Of a DNA stretch of 64,000 nucleotides, positions 1 through 10,439 are shown piece after piece. Under the pieces are notes generated by a model. It was not told where the DNA came from, did no database searches, and saw nothing but the letters and a program-made list of their open reading frames with translations. The DNA is from Vitis vinifera (taxonomy: Eukaryota; Streptophyta; Magnoliopsida; Vitales; Vitaceae). Within the stretch, counting starts at the first letter, position 1, and each line of letters opens with the position of its first letter. The DNA lies in the NCBI RefSeq assembly GCF_030704535.1, contig NC_081809.1:1224501-1288500 (forward strand), read 5' to 3'. A program made the translations under genes and the position numbers.

Positions 1-740
1 ATTTCATTGCAATCTTGACTTCTTCTGGTGATTTTAGGTCAATACTCCTGTCCTTCTCCACACATGCGCTTGCTATGCTCTCAATAGACGCTCAAAGTTG
101 TATCTTAACACGCTGAGAGAAAGTTGAGATGGTTTAGTCATCTGCAACAAATATCATTGACCTTAGTAAGAGGGAGTATTATGGTTATAGGTTGAAAGGC
201 TTGTGCCGATGAAGGAGAGGCAAACCTTCATTTCTTTTCTTATGTAAGAAAACATGTGAATATAAATTATTGAGGAAAATTTAAGATACAATGAAGGACA
301 AGAAGACCTTCAAGAATCAAACCATAGCTTATAACGCACTGCCAAACATAAGAACAGGCAAATAACATGCAACTGACACTAATGCCCTCTAGATGCTTCT
401 AAAATGGTGGTACAAAACTCACTTCTAGAGCTGCATAGGATCTCTAGTTTCTCTCAGCAGGTGGCTATGTTTTTAGACACCCATTTGAATCAATAATGAA
501 TAACCTCTGAGGCTGTCCCAAAAGAATCAGAATGATTTTTGCATGGCTTTGGAATTTTAGATAATTTTTTGGAATAGATCCTTCAAAGCAGACAAGGATC
601 TCTTTTTCTTCTTCCTCCTGCCTTATGGTGAATTGTAATCATTCTGCTATATTTTATGCATCTTGAAATTGCAGCAGGGACTGCATGTTAATAGGTTTTA
701 TTGTTAACACTGATATCAGTGTTTGGTTTTGTTTATGAAG
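1..740 (+). other. Intron of the Raf-like kinase gene (no exon recognised)
   Basis: The first 740 bases contain no stretch that translates to kinase sequence. The next exon starts in the middle of the kinase N-lobe, so this interval is most simply the 3' part of an intron whose upstream exons lie left of the window. The acceptor AG is at 739-740. No repeat or RNA gene was recognised here. Confidence 0.6.
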
Positions 741-3209
741 GTATCTCTCATGAAAAGGCTTAGACATCCAAATGTTCTGCTCTTCATGGGTGCAGTAACT
801 TCACCTCAGCGTCTATGCATTGTCACTGAGTTCCTTCCACGGTGTGTTCTCTGCTTTCCGATTGAAAACTTTCTCAAGCAAGCTTATTTCATGTGTCTTG
901 CCTTGTAAAATTGGCCATATTTGATTTTCTTTTTTTGGGCTGCTTATAATCATGTAATAGTTTCTCAGAATGTTAGGGCCAATTCACTTATATATCCATT
1001 TTTTTTTATAATGCAGTGGAAGTTTATTTCGGTTACTCCAAAGGAACACATCCAGACTAGATTGGAGACGACGTGTACACATGGCTTTGGATATAGTGAG
1101 TATTAAGCATCCATTTGCTATATGGAAATGATTACTTTTTTGGTTATTCAAATATAAGATATCTGTTAAACGGCATCTAACAAAAGAAGACACAAATCTT
1201 AGTAAAACGGAAACAATTTTCATTTCAAGCTGACAATCAGTGAAGGGTACTCATTCCAATGGTACAATTGTATTGATTTCCATTTGTTTTGTATAATTGC
1301 TTTAGTTAATTTCTCATACAAGTACACCTTTTATTGCTCTAACTTCTGTACAGGCACAAGGCATGAACTATCTTCATCATTTCAACCCACCTATCATCCA
1401 TCGTGATTTGAAGTCTTCAAATCTTCTAGTTGATAGAAACTGGACTGTGAAGGTCTGCCTTTGCTTCTAATTATTTATCCAATTTTTCTTCTTTTGTTGG
1501 GCAACAAACCTTATAGGTGTATGCAAATATATCCATTGTGATTGTATTTTACATTTTAACCTCTTTTTTATTTTTTGAGTTAAGGTTTAACATGATTTCA
1601 TTTCATGTTGAGTCAACAGGTTGGTGATTTTGGTCTATCACGTCTCAAACATGAAACATATCTCACAACAAAGACTGGGAAAGGAACGGTACTAACCGGC
1701 ACTCACTACCTCTTCCGTTTAATTGGATCTACTTGAGCATGATCTAAACAATAATTCAAGTTCTCAATAGTTTAACAAATTATCCTTCTTGTTTTGTAGC
1801 CTCAATGGATGGCTCCAGAGGTTCTCCGTAATGAACCCTCAGATGAGAAGTATGGCTTAAATCTTTAAGATGGAATAAAGTTAAACATGGCTGTGATATG
1901 TGTGATTCAAGTTTACTTTTGTACATCTCCGGGCTTTGTCAAATTAACATATATTCTCCTATCTCTGTTTGGAAACATTTAGGTCTGATGTATATAGTTA
2001 TGGAGTAATATTATGGGAGCTTGCCACTGAGAAGATCCCTTGGGATAATCTCAACACAATGCAGGTATTCTTCTGGTTCTGAAAATTAATTTTGACTATT
2101 TGAAAGAAAAAAAGAAAGAAAATCAAGTGCTGCCTTCATCTTTCTTAAGTTCTTTCATGCAAAGTTTATATCACTTACAATATTCATGAAAGAAGTTGTT
2201 TCATCTGTAAATTCATATTAATGCTTTGATAAAATAGTCCTTTGAAGTACTCAAAACTAGATTTGCTTTAGGGATGATGTGGAGATGGTGTCCTGAGTGG
2301 AATCTACATTATGCTATTTAAAATAAAACAAAAGTTTTATGGGCATTGCATGTTTTGCAGCACTACATATATATGATGTCAGTAAGAATTTGCTTTGGAT
2401 GCTTGCAGGTGATTGGAGCTGTTGGTTTTATGAACCAACGGCTTGACATACCAAAAGAAGTGGATTTACGATGGGCTTCTATAATTGAGAGTTGCTGGCA
2501 CAGGTGCTTCTTCTCTTCATGCTTAATGCCTGCTTTAACTGAAATTTCCTAGAGCCATGGATTAAGCTTTTAGCCTAAGCTACCTTCAACCTTAACTAGC
2601 TCATCTAGAAAAGCTACTTATAACCTTCACAAGGATACGTGTAAAATTATTAGGAGTAATTCAGAATAGTTGATTGGGATGCTTGCACAATCCAACTTCA
2701 AATGGTCATCAATTAGAGCAATAACTTCTTCCTCCACAGCATCCGAGTTTGGTACATGCCATCAAATGTCATCAAATGAATGTGGGGTGAGTGGGGAAAG
2801 AAGTTATTACCCTAGATAGAGCTAATTGGACGATTTATCCAACCAACCCAGGAATTGAATATTATCAATATCCCACAATAATCTAGAAGGTTCAGGTCAT
2901 TTCTGGAAACTTTTTACTGTTGAAAGATATTAAGATGTAGATGTTTGTTATTTCAGTAGTGGAGGTAGCTTAATATCTGTAGATTGGGTTACTGAATGGA
3001 CAAATTGAACAATCCTCCTCATTGTGTCTTTCTTGCAATTATCGGTTAGCTATTGTGCTGATTGAGAATTTTGTTAAACTAGTGATCCCCGGAGTAGGCC
3101 AACATTCCAGGAATTGCTGGGAAAGTTCAAAGATATACTGAGACAGCAAACTATGCAATTTCAGGCAGCCCGTGCTGCAGCTGGAGATAACACCCAAAAG
3201 GAGTTGTAG
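741..3209 (+). CDS. Raf-like MAPKKK, 3' exons (partial gene)
   Basis: Serine/threonine protein kinase of the plant Raf-like (CTR1/EDR1, PAS-Raf) MAPKKK group, missing its 5' part. Exons by eye: 741-841, 1017-1095, 1354-1452, 1620-1688, 1800-1849, 1983-2064, 2409-2503 and 3083-3209. Visible in order: the N-lobe [19 protein letters not shown], the catalytic loop [10 protein letters not shown], the Mg-binding DFG ([10 protein letters not shown]), the activation segment ending GTPQWMAPE, the subdomain IX motif [13 protein letters not shown], and the final SRPTFQELL. The protein ends GDNTQKEL then TAG. The tail [14 protein letters not shown] resembles PAS-domain Raf kinases such as Arabidopsis At1g67890, but the PAS region is outside the window, so the subgroup is inference. 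All catalytic residues in the visible part are intact. It converges on the HYPK gene on the opposite strand. Confidence 0.9.
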
Positions 3210-4472
3210 AGAGCCAATGCTTTTTTGCTCCTGCTATTTACACTTAACAGTATTTGCCAGCAGAATCATTGGCACTTTTTTGGAAACATTTACATCCACA
3301 ATTGGTAGGCAGATGGCCACACAAGTTGCCGCAAATGCTTTTGGCATTGGGCCACTAAGAGCGAAGGGAGATTCTAGCTCATTGCAGCGGAAGAAAAGGC
3401 CAAAGAGAGTGGTACTTAACTTTGTGAGCTGTCTAGTTTTGATGGCGATTGGTCGGGTTGGATTGTGTTATGTTAGTGCAGGTTTGTTTATGGACACCAG
3501 AAAAACCTCTTTCTGTTCCCATGCGATTGAATTGAATTCATGTTATTATAATCATTTGTAATCCACGGAAAAAAAAACCATGTACAAAAAAAACATCGAA
3601 TGTATTTTGTTCGGTTATCTGAGTTAGATTAATCTCTTGCTTTAATTCCTTCGTATGACGTATTCTTCGCTTTCATTTTTGTTGTAATCTTTCCTGGCAT
3701 GATCTGTCCAAGGGTTTTTTTTTTTTTTTTTGGTAAATTTTCCCGGAGCTTCATTCTTTTCTGAACCAGTTGTGTCTTTGTAGAGGGTTGGGGCTCGTTT
3801 GGTGCCCAGGGAAATGTAGGCACTGTAAACTTTATACAAAATATTACGTGAAAACTCACTGTTTTAGCATCAAAATAAAGGGAGCTTGATAAAAAATAAT
3901 TAAATAGTGCCCCCGTCTTTTTCCATTTGGTAAATGCTGTTTCCCCAAATAATGGGCCAAGAGGTTCATGCAACTTTGTTTCACTCAACCAATGGCACAA
4001 GCTTTTTGTACTCTTCATGATCCAAGTGGGAGCAACTAGCTTGTGGCACTCAATCCCGCATTGCTGAATTAAATAGTAGTTAAAGCAGCAACAGCATTTT
4101 TTCAGAACAGAGAGATATACAGATCCATTATAGATCATCATTACTTAGTTCTTGCTACTTAAAGCATCAAGACTCCATTACTTAAATAGTAGTTAAACCT
4201 CATTAGTCATTACTTAGTTCCTTAAAGGCATGTCCAAGACTCCAAGTATCAAGCTCTCTTGCTACTTCACAAATGCAAAGTCAGATATATGTTGTGACAC
4301 TAAGCAGACACATTCCAATAGGCACACTTGGGCTTTGAATTGGTTCAGCTGACAGAGAGTGGCTATGTATTCATCATTTATATTTGGATTGCATTCAACA
4401 TGCAAAAATCAAGATTGAGAAAAAAAAAAAAAAAAAAAAAAAGAAACAAGAAATTTTCACTCCAACAGCTAT
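3210..4472. other. Convergent intergenic region with the 3' UTRs of two genes
   Basis: This region lies between the stop codons of the kinase (+) and HYPK (-). It should hold both 3' UTRs. T-rich and A-rich runs occur at 3716-3731 and 4420-4442. The open frames here contain long lysine or phenylalanine tracts from these homopolymers and match no family that I recognise. Confidence 0.5.
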
Positions 4473-7400
4473 CTAGCGAAGCAAGTACCGAATGGCAGCA
4501 ACAGCATCACCTTTGTGTTCACGTAAGGTTCTCTCAGCCACCTTCTTGTCCAACTGTTCTCAATGTTACAGTAAAGAACGAGTAAATGTCTAGGAATGAT
4601 TACATGACAAAAAAGGCAGAGAGATGGGAGGAAACCAACCTCTAGTTCATTTGCAATTATGTCAACGTCGGCTGCATTGATCTTGACAGCAGCTAATTCT
4701 TTCTCCCTGCGACCACATAGATATCCATGTTTGTTGAAACACATTGATTTAAAATAGCAGCAGTTGAAGAAATGTTCAGACAGCCAAAGAGGAAAGAAAA
4801 TCAATGCCCTTGCATAAGCTTCATGCTTCAGTCACAACTAATTGCACCCAAAACTGAATTAGTATCAACATGAAAAATTACATAAACAAAACTAGTTGCA
4901 CCCAAAAAGCCTAGAATTCCATGACAACATTTTCATAAGTTGGGACCAAAAACATGAAAGCAATCCTTCTAGTAAAACATTATCAATAATTAATAATGAC
5001 CCTTAAATAAATCATAATAACAAAATCTATCACTTCCTGTATTTAGGCCTAACATAAGTGTGTAATTTAATATCTTTACCTCCATCATGAACACATGCAT
5101 CTTGTTATACCAAATATAAATACTAATATATGTCCTCTGATGTCATCAGGATATAGGTGTAAATAGCTGCACCAAGCCCTGACAAGCTCATCTCAGGCTT
5201 GTGATCTTGGTCATTGGTGCTTGGGCATGCTCCCGTGTGTTCAGCCTTAATTGCTATAATCTACCATATCATCTCCAGTGCAGTTTCTTTTTCTTTTTTC
5301 TTTTAAATCCACTATGCATTTAAAGTAGTCCAAATGGTTTTGATACTGATTAGGTCTTATTCATCTTTTTTTTTATTTATAGGTAATTAGATCTTATTCA
5401 TCCATTTAATTTATATATCAGAGCAAACCTAGCCCAAATAGCAGCGAAAATAACCTGACCTAAGTACAATTTAATGCTTGTAACAATGTCTTTTCAAGCA
5501 TGTAACTATGAATTATTGTAACATGTCATCTAGCAAAGCCTACCCACATGAAATCTCTCAAAAGGAGAATATGTGCTGCAAGCAAGAATGCTAGAAATGT
5601 GTTTTTTATTTTTTTATAGGCAAATAAAAGAGAATAATAAAAGCACTAAAAGAACTAGCGCACCAGAGTACATAGGATGTATATGATAAGCACCTAGAGG
5701 TAAAGGAAAAAAAAGGGAAAATAAAAATCTACCCCCTCCTTCAATAATATCCCAACCAATCTACAAAATTAATTAAAGGCATTAGAGTCTTCATCTATGT
5801 ACACCTTGAGACACAGGTAGAGGTTATTAAGGAAAGTGCTTTTGAGCCTTTGATCATACTTATCCTTATTTTCAAATGATCTTCGGTTTTGTTTCCCTCC
5901 AAACAATTCAAAAAATGCACAAGAGAATGACCATCTACACCTTCTTTCACCTTTTTCCTACAAAAGAATCATGCCACCCTAAAAGAGTCTCCATGACCAT
6001 AGTAGAAACACCAAATAATGAGAACAACAACTATCATAAAATCCTAGATTTGTCATGATGAAGAAGAATGTGGTCAATGGATTCTCCAAATGCATAAGTG
6101 AATGACTATCCATGCCTTCTTTCACCTTTTTCCTACAAAAGAATCATGCCACCCTAAAAGAGCCTCCATGACCATATTAGAAACAACCTAAGAAACACCA
6201 AAAATGAGAACAACTAACATAAAATCCTAGATATGTCATGATGAAGAAGAATATGGTCAATGGATTCTCCCTCCACTTTGCAAAGAGACATCTATTGACT
6301 AATGACCAACATCTTCCTTGATGTAGGTCCAAAGTCAAACACCATACCCATAAAGGCCTTCCAAGCAAAAAAGCTCATTTTAGACAAAATCCAGGGTTTC
6401 CAAATTATCCCTAATAGAAAGGGAATGACATAATCTAGATCCAGGACAAAATAAACAAATTATCCCTAATAGAAAGGGAATGACATAATCTAGATCCAGG
6501 ACAAAATAAAGGGCTTTCACTGAAAAGCTTCCATGGTTAGTGCCCCTCCATACTACTTAATCCTCCATTAAAATTCCTTGCGAAATAGAAATTCCAATGT
6601 CCACCACTTCGCATCCATAAATTTGTCACCCACACCTCTTTCAACTCGACGAAGGTAAATAAGGATGGAAAGGAAACATATGAAGACTCCTCACCACACC
6701 ACTTATCCTTCTAAAACTTCAACCTTCTCCCATTACCCACAGAAAATGAGACTCTACTATAAAAAAGATCTCATTCCTCTCTTATACCTTTCAATAAGCT
6801 GACTCATAAGTATCTCTTACCCCATAAGAACACCACCCCCTTTCTTCTTTCCCATACTTGTCACCTATAAGCCTCTTCCAAAGAATATCTCTTTCATATG
6901 TATAACACCAACTCCATTTGCAAAGAAGAGCTTTGTTGTTCAAAGAGAGATCTAACACCCAAACGCTCTTTAGACTTGGCCTTACAAACAATCAACCACT
7001 TTGCTAAGTGTGGCTTTTTCTCTAGGGATCCTCCTCCCCAAAGGAAATCCATTTGGATCTTCTCTAGCCTTAAGCAAGAATTCCAGAAATGTTGAAGCAT
7101 AGACCTTGAGAAACGAGGGTTAAGATTCACATTGTCTCATTTAAAAAAGAAAACTAAGTAAACATAAGAATTGTTTGCAATATGTATCATTCAGGAGATT
7201 AACTGTTTATGTTCAAGATCCCTAACATGGTATCACATCAAACATTCAACATTACAAACAGTTCCAGAGCAATTGTTACAACATTATTCAAATCCATTTA
7301 TAAGAATATTAGCTGCAGCTTAGTAAGATGCAAAAGCTCACCTCATTCTCATGGCATTCCAGTCTGCTTCTGCGGATGCTGCAATTGATGCCATGGCCTG

Positions 7401-8170
7401 TCACAATCATACCACAGTTGTGAGCAAGCATGAGAAATATATAATCTAAGCAAACATGCAATTCACTTTGATTTTTCTACTAGTTTTCACCATCCTCAGC
7501 CCAAGTTCAATGATCTGTAAGCTGGGCAACCCATTATAGGTAGAGATAACAAGTTATTCTGACCATCAGTTTGATTAATGAGAAAATTAAGGGAAAAAGG
7601 AAAATGATACAGGGCCCTTTTTGTTAACAGAAAAAAATATATTATATTTACAACCAATTTCATTTTCGAAAATGAACCAAGAGAATATTTTCATTTTCAA
7701 ATCGATTCCCATCGTTAAAAGAGTTTGCTTCCTTATACTCCAGTATTTTCTCCACAAATGACTAATTTTTAGTAAAAAAATTCATATTCGAAATCATGTT
7801 ATCAAACATATCTTCCGTGTCCTTTTTCAATTTCTTTTTCTATTTCCGAAGGCGGAAAAAAATTCTCATACCAAACAACCCTAAAAGTTTAAAATTTTGC
7901 TTTTAAAAAATAGAACCGCAATTCAAGTAAACGGTAAACCACGCACTTCTTAATATTCAGACCTTGCTTTTTCTTTTTCCATTCACACATTTTCCCAGCA
8001 ACCAAATGGAGAACTAAAGCAAAATTAACCAAAAAAAAAACCTCTTGAACACGAGTGGAATCCAGCTGGCGATCTTCCACATGATCAGTGAGCTTGTCTA
8101 GGGCTTTGCTTTGCTGTTGCAAGTCCTTCGAATCCACTACCCGATCGATTCCTTCATCTGCTACCTCCAT
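4473..8170 (-). CDS. HYPK: HYPK-like protein, NatA acetyltransferase regulator
   Basis: Four exons read on the minus strand: 8170-8042, 7397-7342, 4706-4640 and 4553-4473, giving 110 residues. The start MEVADEGIDRVVDSKDLQQQ is followed by the charged helix SKALDKLTDHVEDRQLDSTR, then AMASIAASAEADWNAM. The C-terminal UBA-like domain runs from NAADVDIIANELE through DKKVAERTLREHKGD to the end, RYLLR. This is the plant homologue of huntingtin-interacting protein K. In other eukaryotes HYPK binds the ribosome-associated NatA complex (Naa10/Naa15) and controls co-translational N-terminal acetylation; plant HYPK is reported to stabilise NatA. All splice sites are GT-AG and exon phases agree. Intron 2 (4707-7341, about 2.6 kb) is enlarged by a LINE fragment in the same orientation. 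Four TGGGCY motifs upstream fit a translation-related housekeeping promoter. Confidence 0.88.
5913..6270. repeat. Tandem duplication, unit about 175 bp
   Basis: Copy A (5913-6087) and copy B (6088-6270) share long blocks, including CCTACAAAAGAATCATGCCA and GGTCAATGGATTCTCC, with scattered differences. The unit lies inside the LINE 3' fragment, so part of the LINE tail has been duplicated in tandem. Confidence 0.8.
6401..6510. repeat. Perfect 55-bp tandem duplication
   Basis: The 55-bp unit beginning CAAATTATCCCTAATAGAAA occurs twice in a row (6401-6455 and 6456-6510) without a visible mismatch. This implies a recent replication-slippage or repair duplication inside the older LINE remnant. 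Confidence 0.85.
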
Positions 8171-8219
8171 CTCTTCTTCACAGCTCTCCCAAAACTTTAG
8201 GGCAATATCACACTTTATT

Positions 8220-8400
8220 ATATACTATGGTTAAGGGGCCATCTCCATTACATATATCGGCCCAAGTCCAGATTTCAGTCAAACTTAGCCTAAGAAGAGG
8301 TCCAGACTCAATCGCTTTAAATAATGGGCCGAAGTCCAGAATTGTTTGGGCTAGGAATAATCCAGGCCGTCTTCCCAATTTTGAGCCCAATGCCGAAGTA
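8220..8400 (-). promoter_or_regulatory. HYPK upstream region with four site II (TGGGCY) motifs
   Basis: Just upstream of the HYPK start, in the direction of its transcription, site II-type elements occur on either strand: GGCCCA 8259-8264, TGGGCC 8335-8340, TGGGCT 8347-8352 and AGCCCA 8384-8389. Such motifs are known TCP-factor targets in promoters of ribosomal and other translation or proliferation genes. That would suit a ribosome-associated NatA partner. Function is inferred from motif clustering only. Confidence 0.5.
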
Positions 8401-8900
8401 GCTTTGAGTTGGTTAATAGAAGGTAGAGGGAAAATAAAGATGAGTGAGAAAAAAAAATTGAAAAGGAAAAGAGAAGATAAATAAATAAAAAATAGCTTTG
8501 ATTTAGTAAGGGTGTGTTTGGTTGCAATTTTTTTTTCAATTTTTTTAAAATAAAAAATAAAAAATAATTTTCTTTCCCTCAATTTTATTTTAAAATTGTC
8601 CATAAAAAATAAAGCATTTTTGCATGGTGTAATTGACACGGCACGCTTGATTTGAAATTGGATAAAGCTATGAATTGGAGGGCAGAAGAAGTGATCCAAA
8701 TGAGAGGTGGTGGGGCTTTGTATTACTAAATAAGGTTGGTTGAGGGCTAGGTCAATACAGTTATGAGATACGCACCGCCTATTAATCAACACTCATTTTC
8801 ATAAAGAGTTGAATTCTGAGCGTTTGGACTTGGTAATCCATATCTCAAATGCAGACAAAGACTCTTCAACTACATGCATTAATGCTATCAAGTATGCATT
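8401..8900. other. Head-to-head intergenic region between HYPK and the glycine-rich protein gene
   Basis: No gene was recognised. An AT-rich stretch starting GGGTGTGTTTGGTTGC near 8510 resembles the end of a small inverted-repeat transposon, but I could not find a matching opposite end. The minus-strand open frame across it is low-complexity and has no family resemblance. Confidence 0.4.
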
Positions 8901-8905
8901 ACCGT

Positions 8906-8913
8906 TATAAATA
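8906..8913 (+). promoter_or_regulatory. TATA box of the glycine-rich protein gene
   Basis: TATAAATA lies about 100 bp before the chosen ATG at 9010, leaving room for a 5' UTR of roughly 70 bases. This is a near-consensus plant TATA box, as expected for a strongly regulated wall-protein gene. Confidence 0.7.
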
Positions 8914-9009
8914 ACATTCTTCTCTACTCAGTTTTAATCATCCCAATCACTTATCTTTTCCTCTAGGCTCGTTTCTTTTCTTGTAATTCTTCTTTTGGAT
9001 GATAGAAAG

Positions 9010-9558
9010 ATGGGAAAAGTTTCTAAGTATGTGGGAGTGATGGGTGTAGTGATGGTATTGGTGGTCGTGGGAATGGCAGAAGCCAGAAAGCTGGAGAAGG
9101 ATTCGTTTTCTGGTGGAGGGCTTGGTGGTGGAGGAGGATTTGGCGGCGGAGGTGGTGCCGGAGGAGGGTTTGGAGGTGGAAAAGGTGGTGGAGGAGGGTT
9201 TGGAGGTGGGAAAGGTGGTGGAGGAGGGTTTGGAGGTGGGAAGGGTGGCGGAGGAGGGTTTGGTGGTGGTTCAGGAGGAGGATTTGGCGGTGGGGGCGGG
9301 TCTGGTGGAGGTGCTGGCGGTGGGTTCGGAGGCGGCAAGGGTGGTGGTGGAGGATTTGGAGGTGGGGCAGGTGGCGGAGCTGGAGGAGGATTTGGAGGTG
9401 GAGCTGGTGCTGGCGGGGGTTTTGGAGGTGGATCAGGTGGGGGTGCTGGAGGAGGATTCGGGGGTGGAGGCGGCTCCGGAGGAGGGATTGGCGGTGGTCA
9501 CGGAGGTGGTGCTGGTGGGGGTGGAGGCTTTGGTGGTGGTTCTGGCGGTGGATTTTAA
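9010..9558 (+). CDS. Secreted glycine-rich cell-wall protein
   Basis: Single exon of 182 residues. The start ATG at 9010 opens a signal peptide, MGKVSKYVGVMGVVMVLVVV followed by GMAEA, with likely cleavage near residue 25. After a short linker (RKLEKDSFSG) the rest is almost only glycine, in irregular GGGFGGG, GGGAGGG, GGKGGGG and GGGSGGG repeats ending GGSGGGF then TAA. This is the layout of class I plant glycine-rich proteins, which are exported to the cell wall and can stiffen vascular or dermal tissue. No RNA-binding, cysteine-rich or oleosin domain follows. The repeats are encoded mainly by GGT/GGA/GGC codons, making a purine-rich + strand; the long proline-rich frames on the opposite strand are shadows. 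The exact tissue role cannot be read from the sequence. Confidence 0.9.
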   Translation: MGKVSKYVGVMGVVMVLVVVGMAEARKLEKDSFSGGGLGGGGGFGGGGGAGGGFGGGKGGGGGFGGGKGGGGGFGGGKGGGGGFGGGSGGGFGGGGGSGGGAGGGFGGGKGGGGGFGGGAGGGAGGGFGGGAGAGGGFGGGSGGGAGGGFGGGGGSGGGIGGGHGGGAGGGGGFGGGSGGGF

Positions 9559-9690
9559 ATCTATGTTTAAGTAAAGCTTGTGACATAAGACGTAGTACAC
9601 CATGCTTGAGCCGTTGTGGTTTGTGCATGGACAATATTATTGGAATAAAGTCCACTAGGACTCGAACGTACCCTCTCGCTTATCCCATGC

Positions 9691-9706
9691 AATAAAATAA
9701 AATAAA
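9691..9706 (+). terminator. Poly(A) signal of the glycine-rich protein gene
   Basis: Overlapping AATAAA hexamers (AATAAAATAAAATAAA) lie about 130 bases after the stop codon, a suitable place for the near-upstream polyadenylation element. Confidence 0.5.
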
Positions 9707-10439
9707 ATCATTATCTTGCTTTATATTTGTTATGCCATGATTTTGTTTCAATAATATTTGCAATTCCTACACCCTAATTGATTGATAGATGTCTTTCGTT
9801 ACGCCTTCAACCTTATTTGGACTTGGTCGGTTCCCAAAAAATACAATTATTTAAATCATACTATGTATATATACTTAAATCCTCGTTTCTTTATATCTTA
9901 ATTTCATTCTTTTATGTCTTGAATTTTAATCTTTTGTACTTTGATCCTATCATGATCTAAATTTTAATATGTATTTTCAACAACCAAAATTGAAAGTTCG
10001 ATAGTTACCTTTTCCATGCCTTAATTAAATTTTTCCTATTTCAACATGTGTTAATTAAATCAAAATGTGACTAAAACGAAAAACCGAGGTATGAGAAGTG
10101 ACCGAAGGTACTAACAATATGATTAGGGTACATACAAAACTGAAACCATTTTTTTTTAATTTAAATTATCAACAACTTGGACCATATCTTAAATTCCAAT
10201 GAATGGTATCAAATATTAGGTACGATATCCTTTGGTACGGTAGAATGTTATAATCAAAGTAATCATAAAGTGAAAGATTAATTTTTGTTTAATAAAGGAA
10301 TGAATTGAAAAGAACACAGAAGATCGAGTATCTAAAGCTTCATGTGAGCGTATGAGCAAAGAAGAAGAGGTGTAAGTTGGTATAAAATTAACAATCATTT
10401 CCGATAATACATTCCTGGCTAATTAATCGATCATCTGCT
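9707..10439. other. Convergent intergenic DNA between the glycine-rich protein and pectinesterase genes
   Basis: AT-rich sequence without a recognisable gene or repeat. Its right part should contain the 3' UTR of the minus-strand pectinesterase gene. Confidence 0.5.

Larger units (their letters stand above)
5600..7130 (-). mobile_element. Degenerate L1-type LINE 3' fragment in HYPK intron 2
   Basis: Broken minus-strand frames translate to the C-terminal part of a plant L1-type LINE ORF2. At 7130-6791 there are LQHFWNSCLRLEKIQMDFLWGGG, KPHLAKW and NKALLCKWSW, then WKRLIGDKYG. At 6368-6177, WCLTLDLHQGRCWSLVNRCL resembles the zinc-knuckle (zf-RVT) end. The frame is shifted between these pieces and stops are frequent, so it is an old, 5'-truncated copy. 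The A/T-rich 3' end lies near 5600-5640. It shares family features with the much better preserved LINE at 59300-61936. Boundaries are approximate. Two internal tandem duplications (5913-6270 and 6401-6510) arose after or during decay. Confidence 0.75.

Noticed and set aside
7600-7890. Possible MITE with ends AGGGCCCTTTTTGTT and ACCAAACAACCCT in HYPK intron 1
   Set aside because: The ends match too weakly and no target duplication was found; left unannotated.
8934-9655. Long proline-rich and histidine/leucine-rich open frames on the minus strand, and an acidic frame on the plus strand, under the glycine-rich gene
   Set aside because: They are shadow frames of the GGN-rich repeats; only the plus frame with a signal peptide and pure glycine repeats makes sense.
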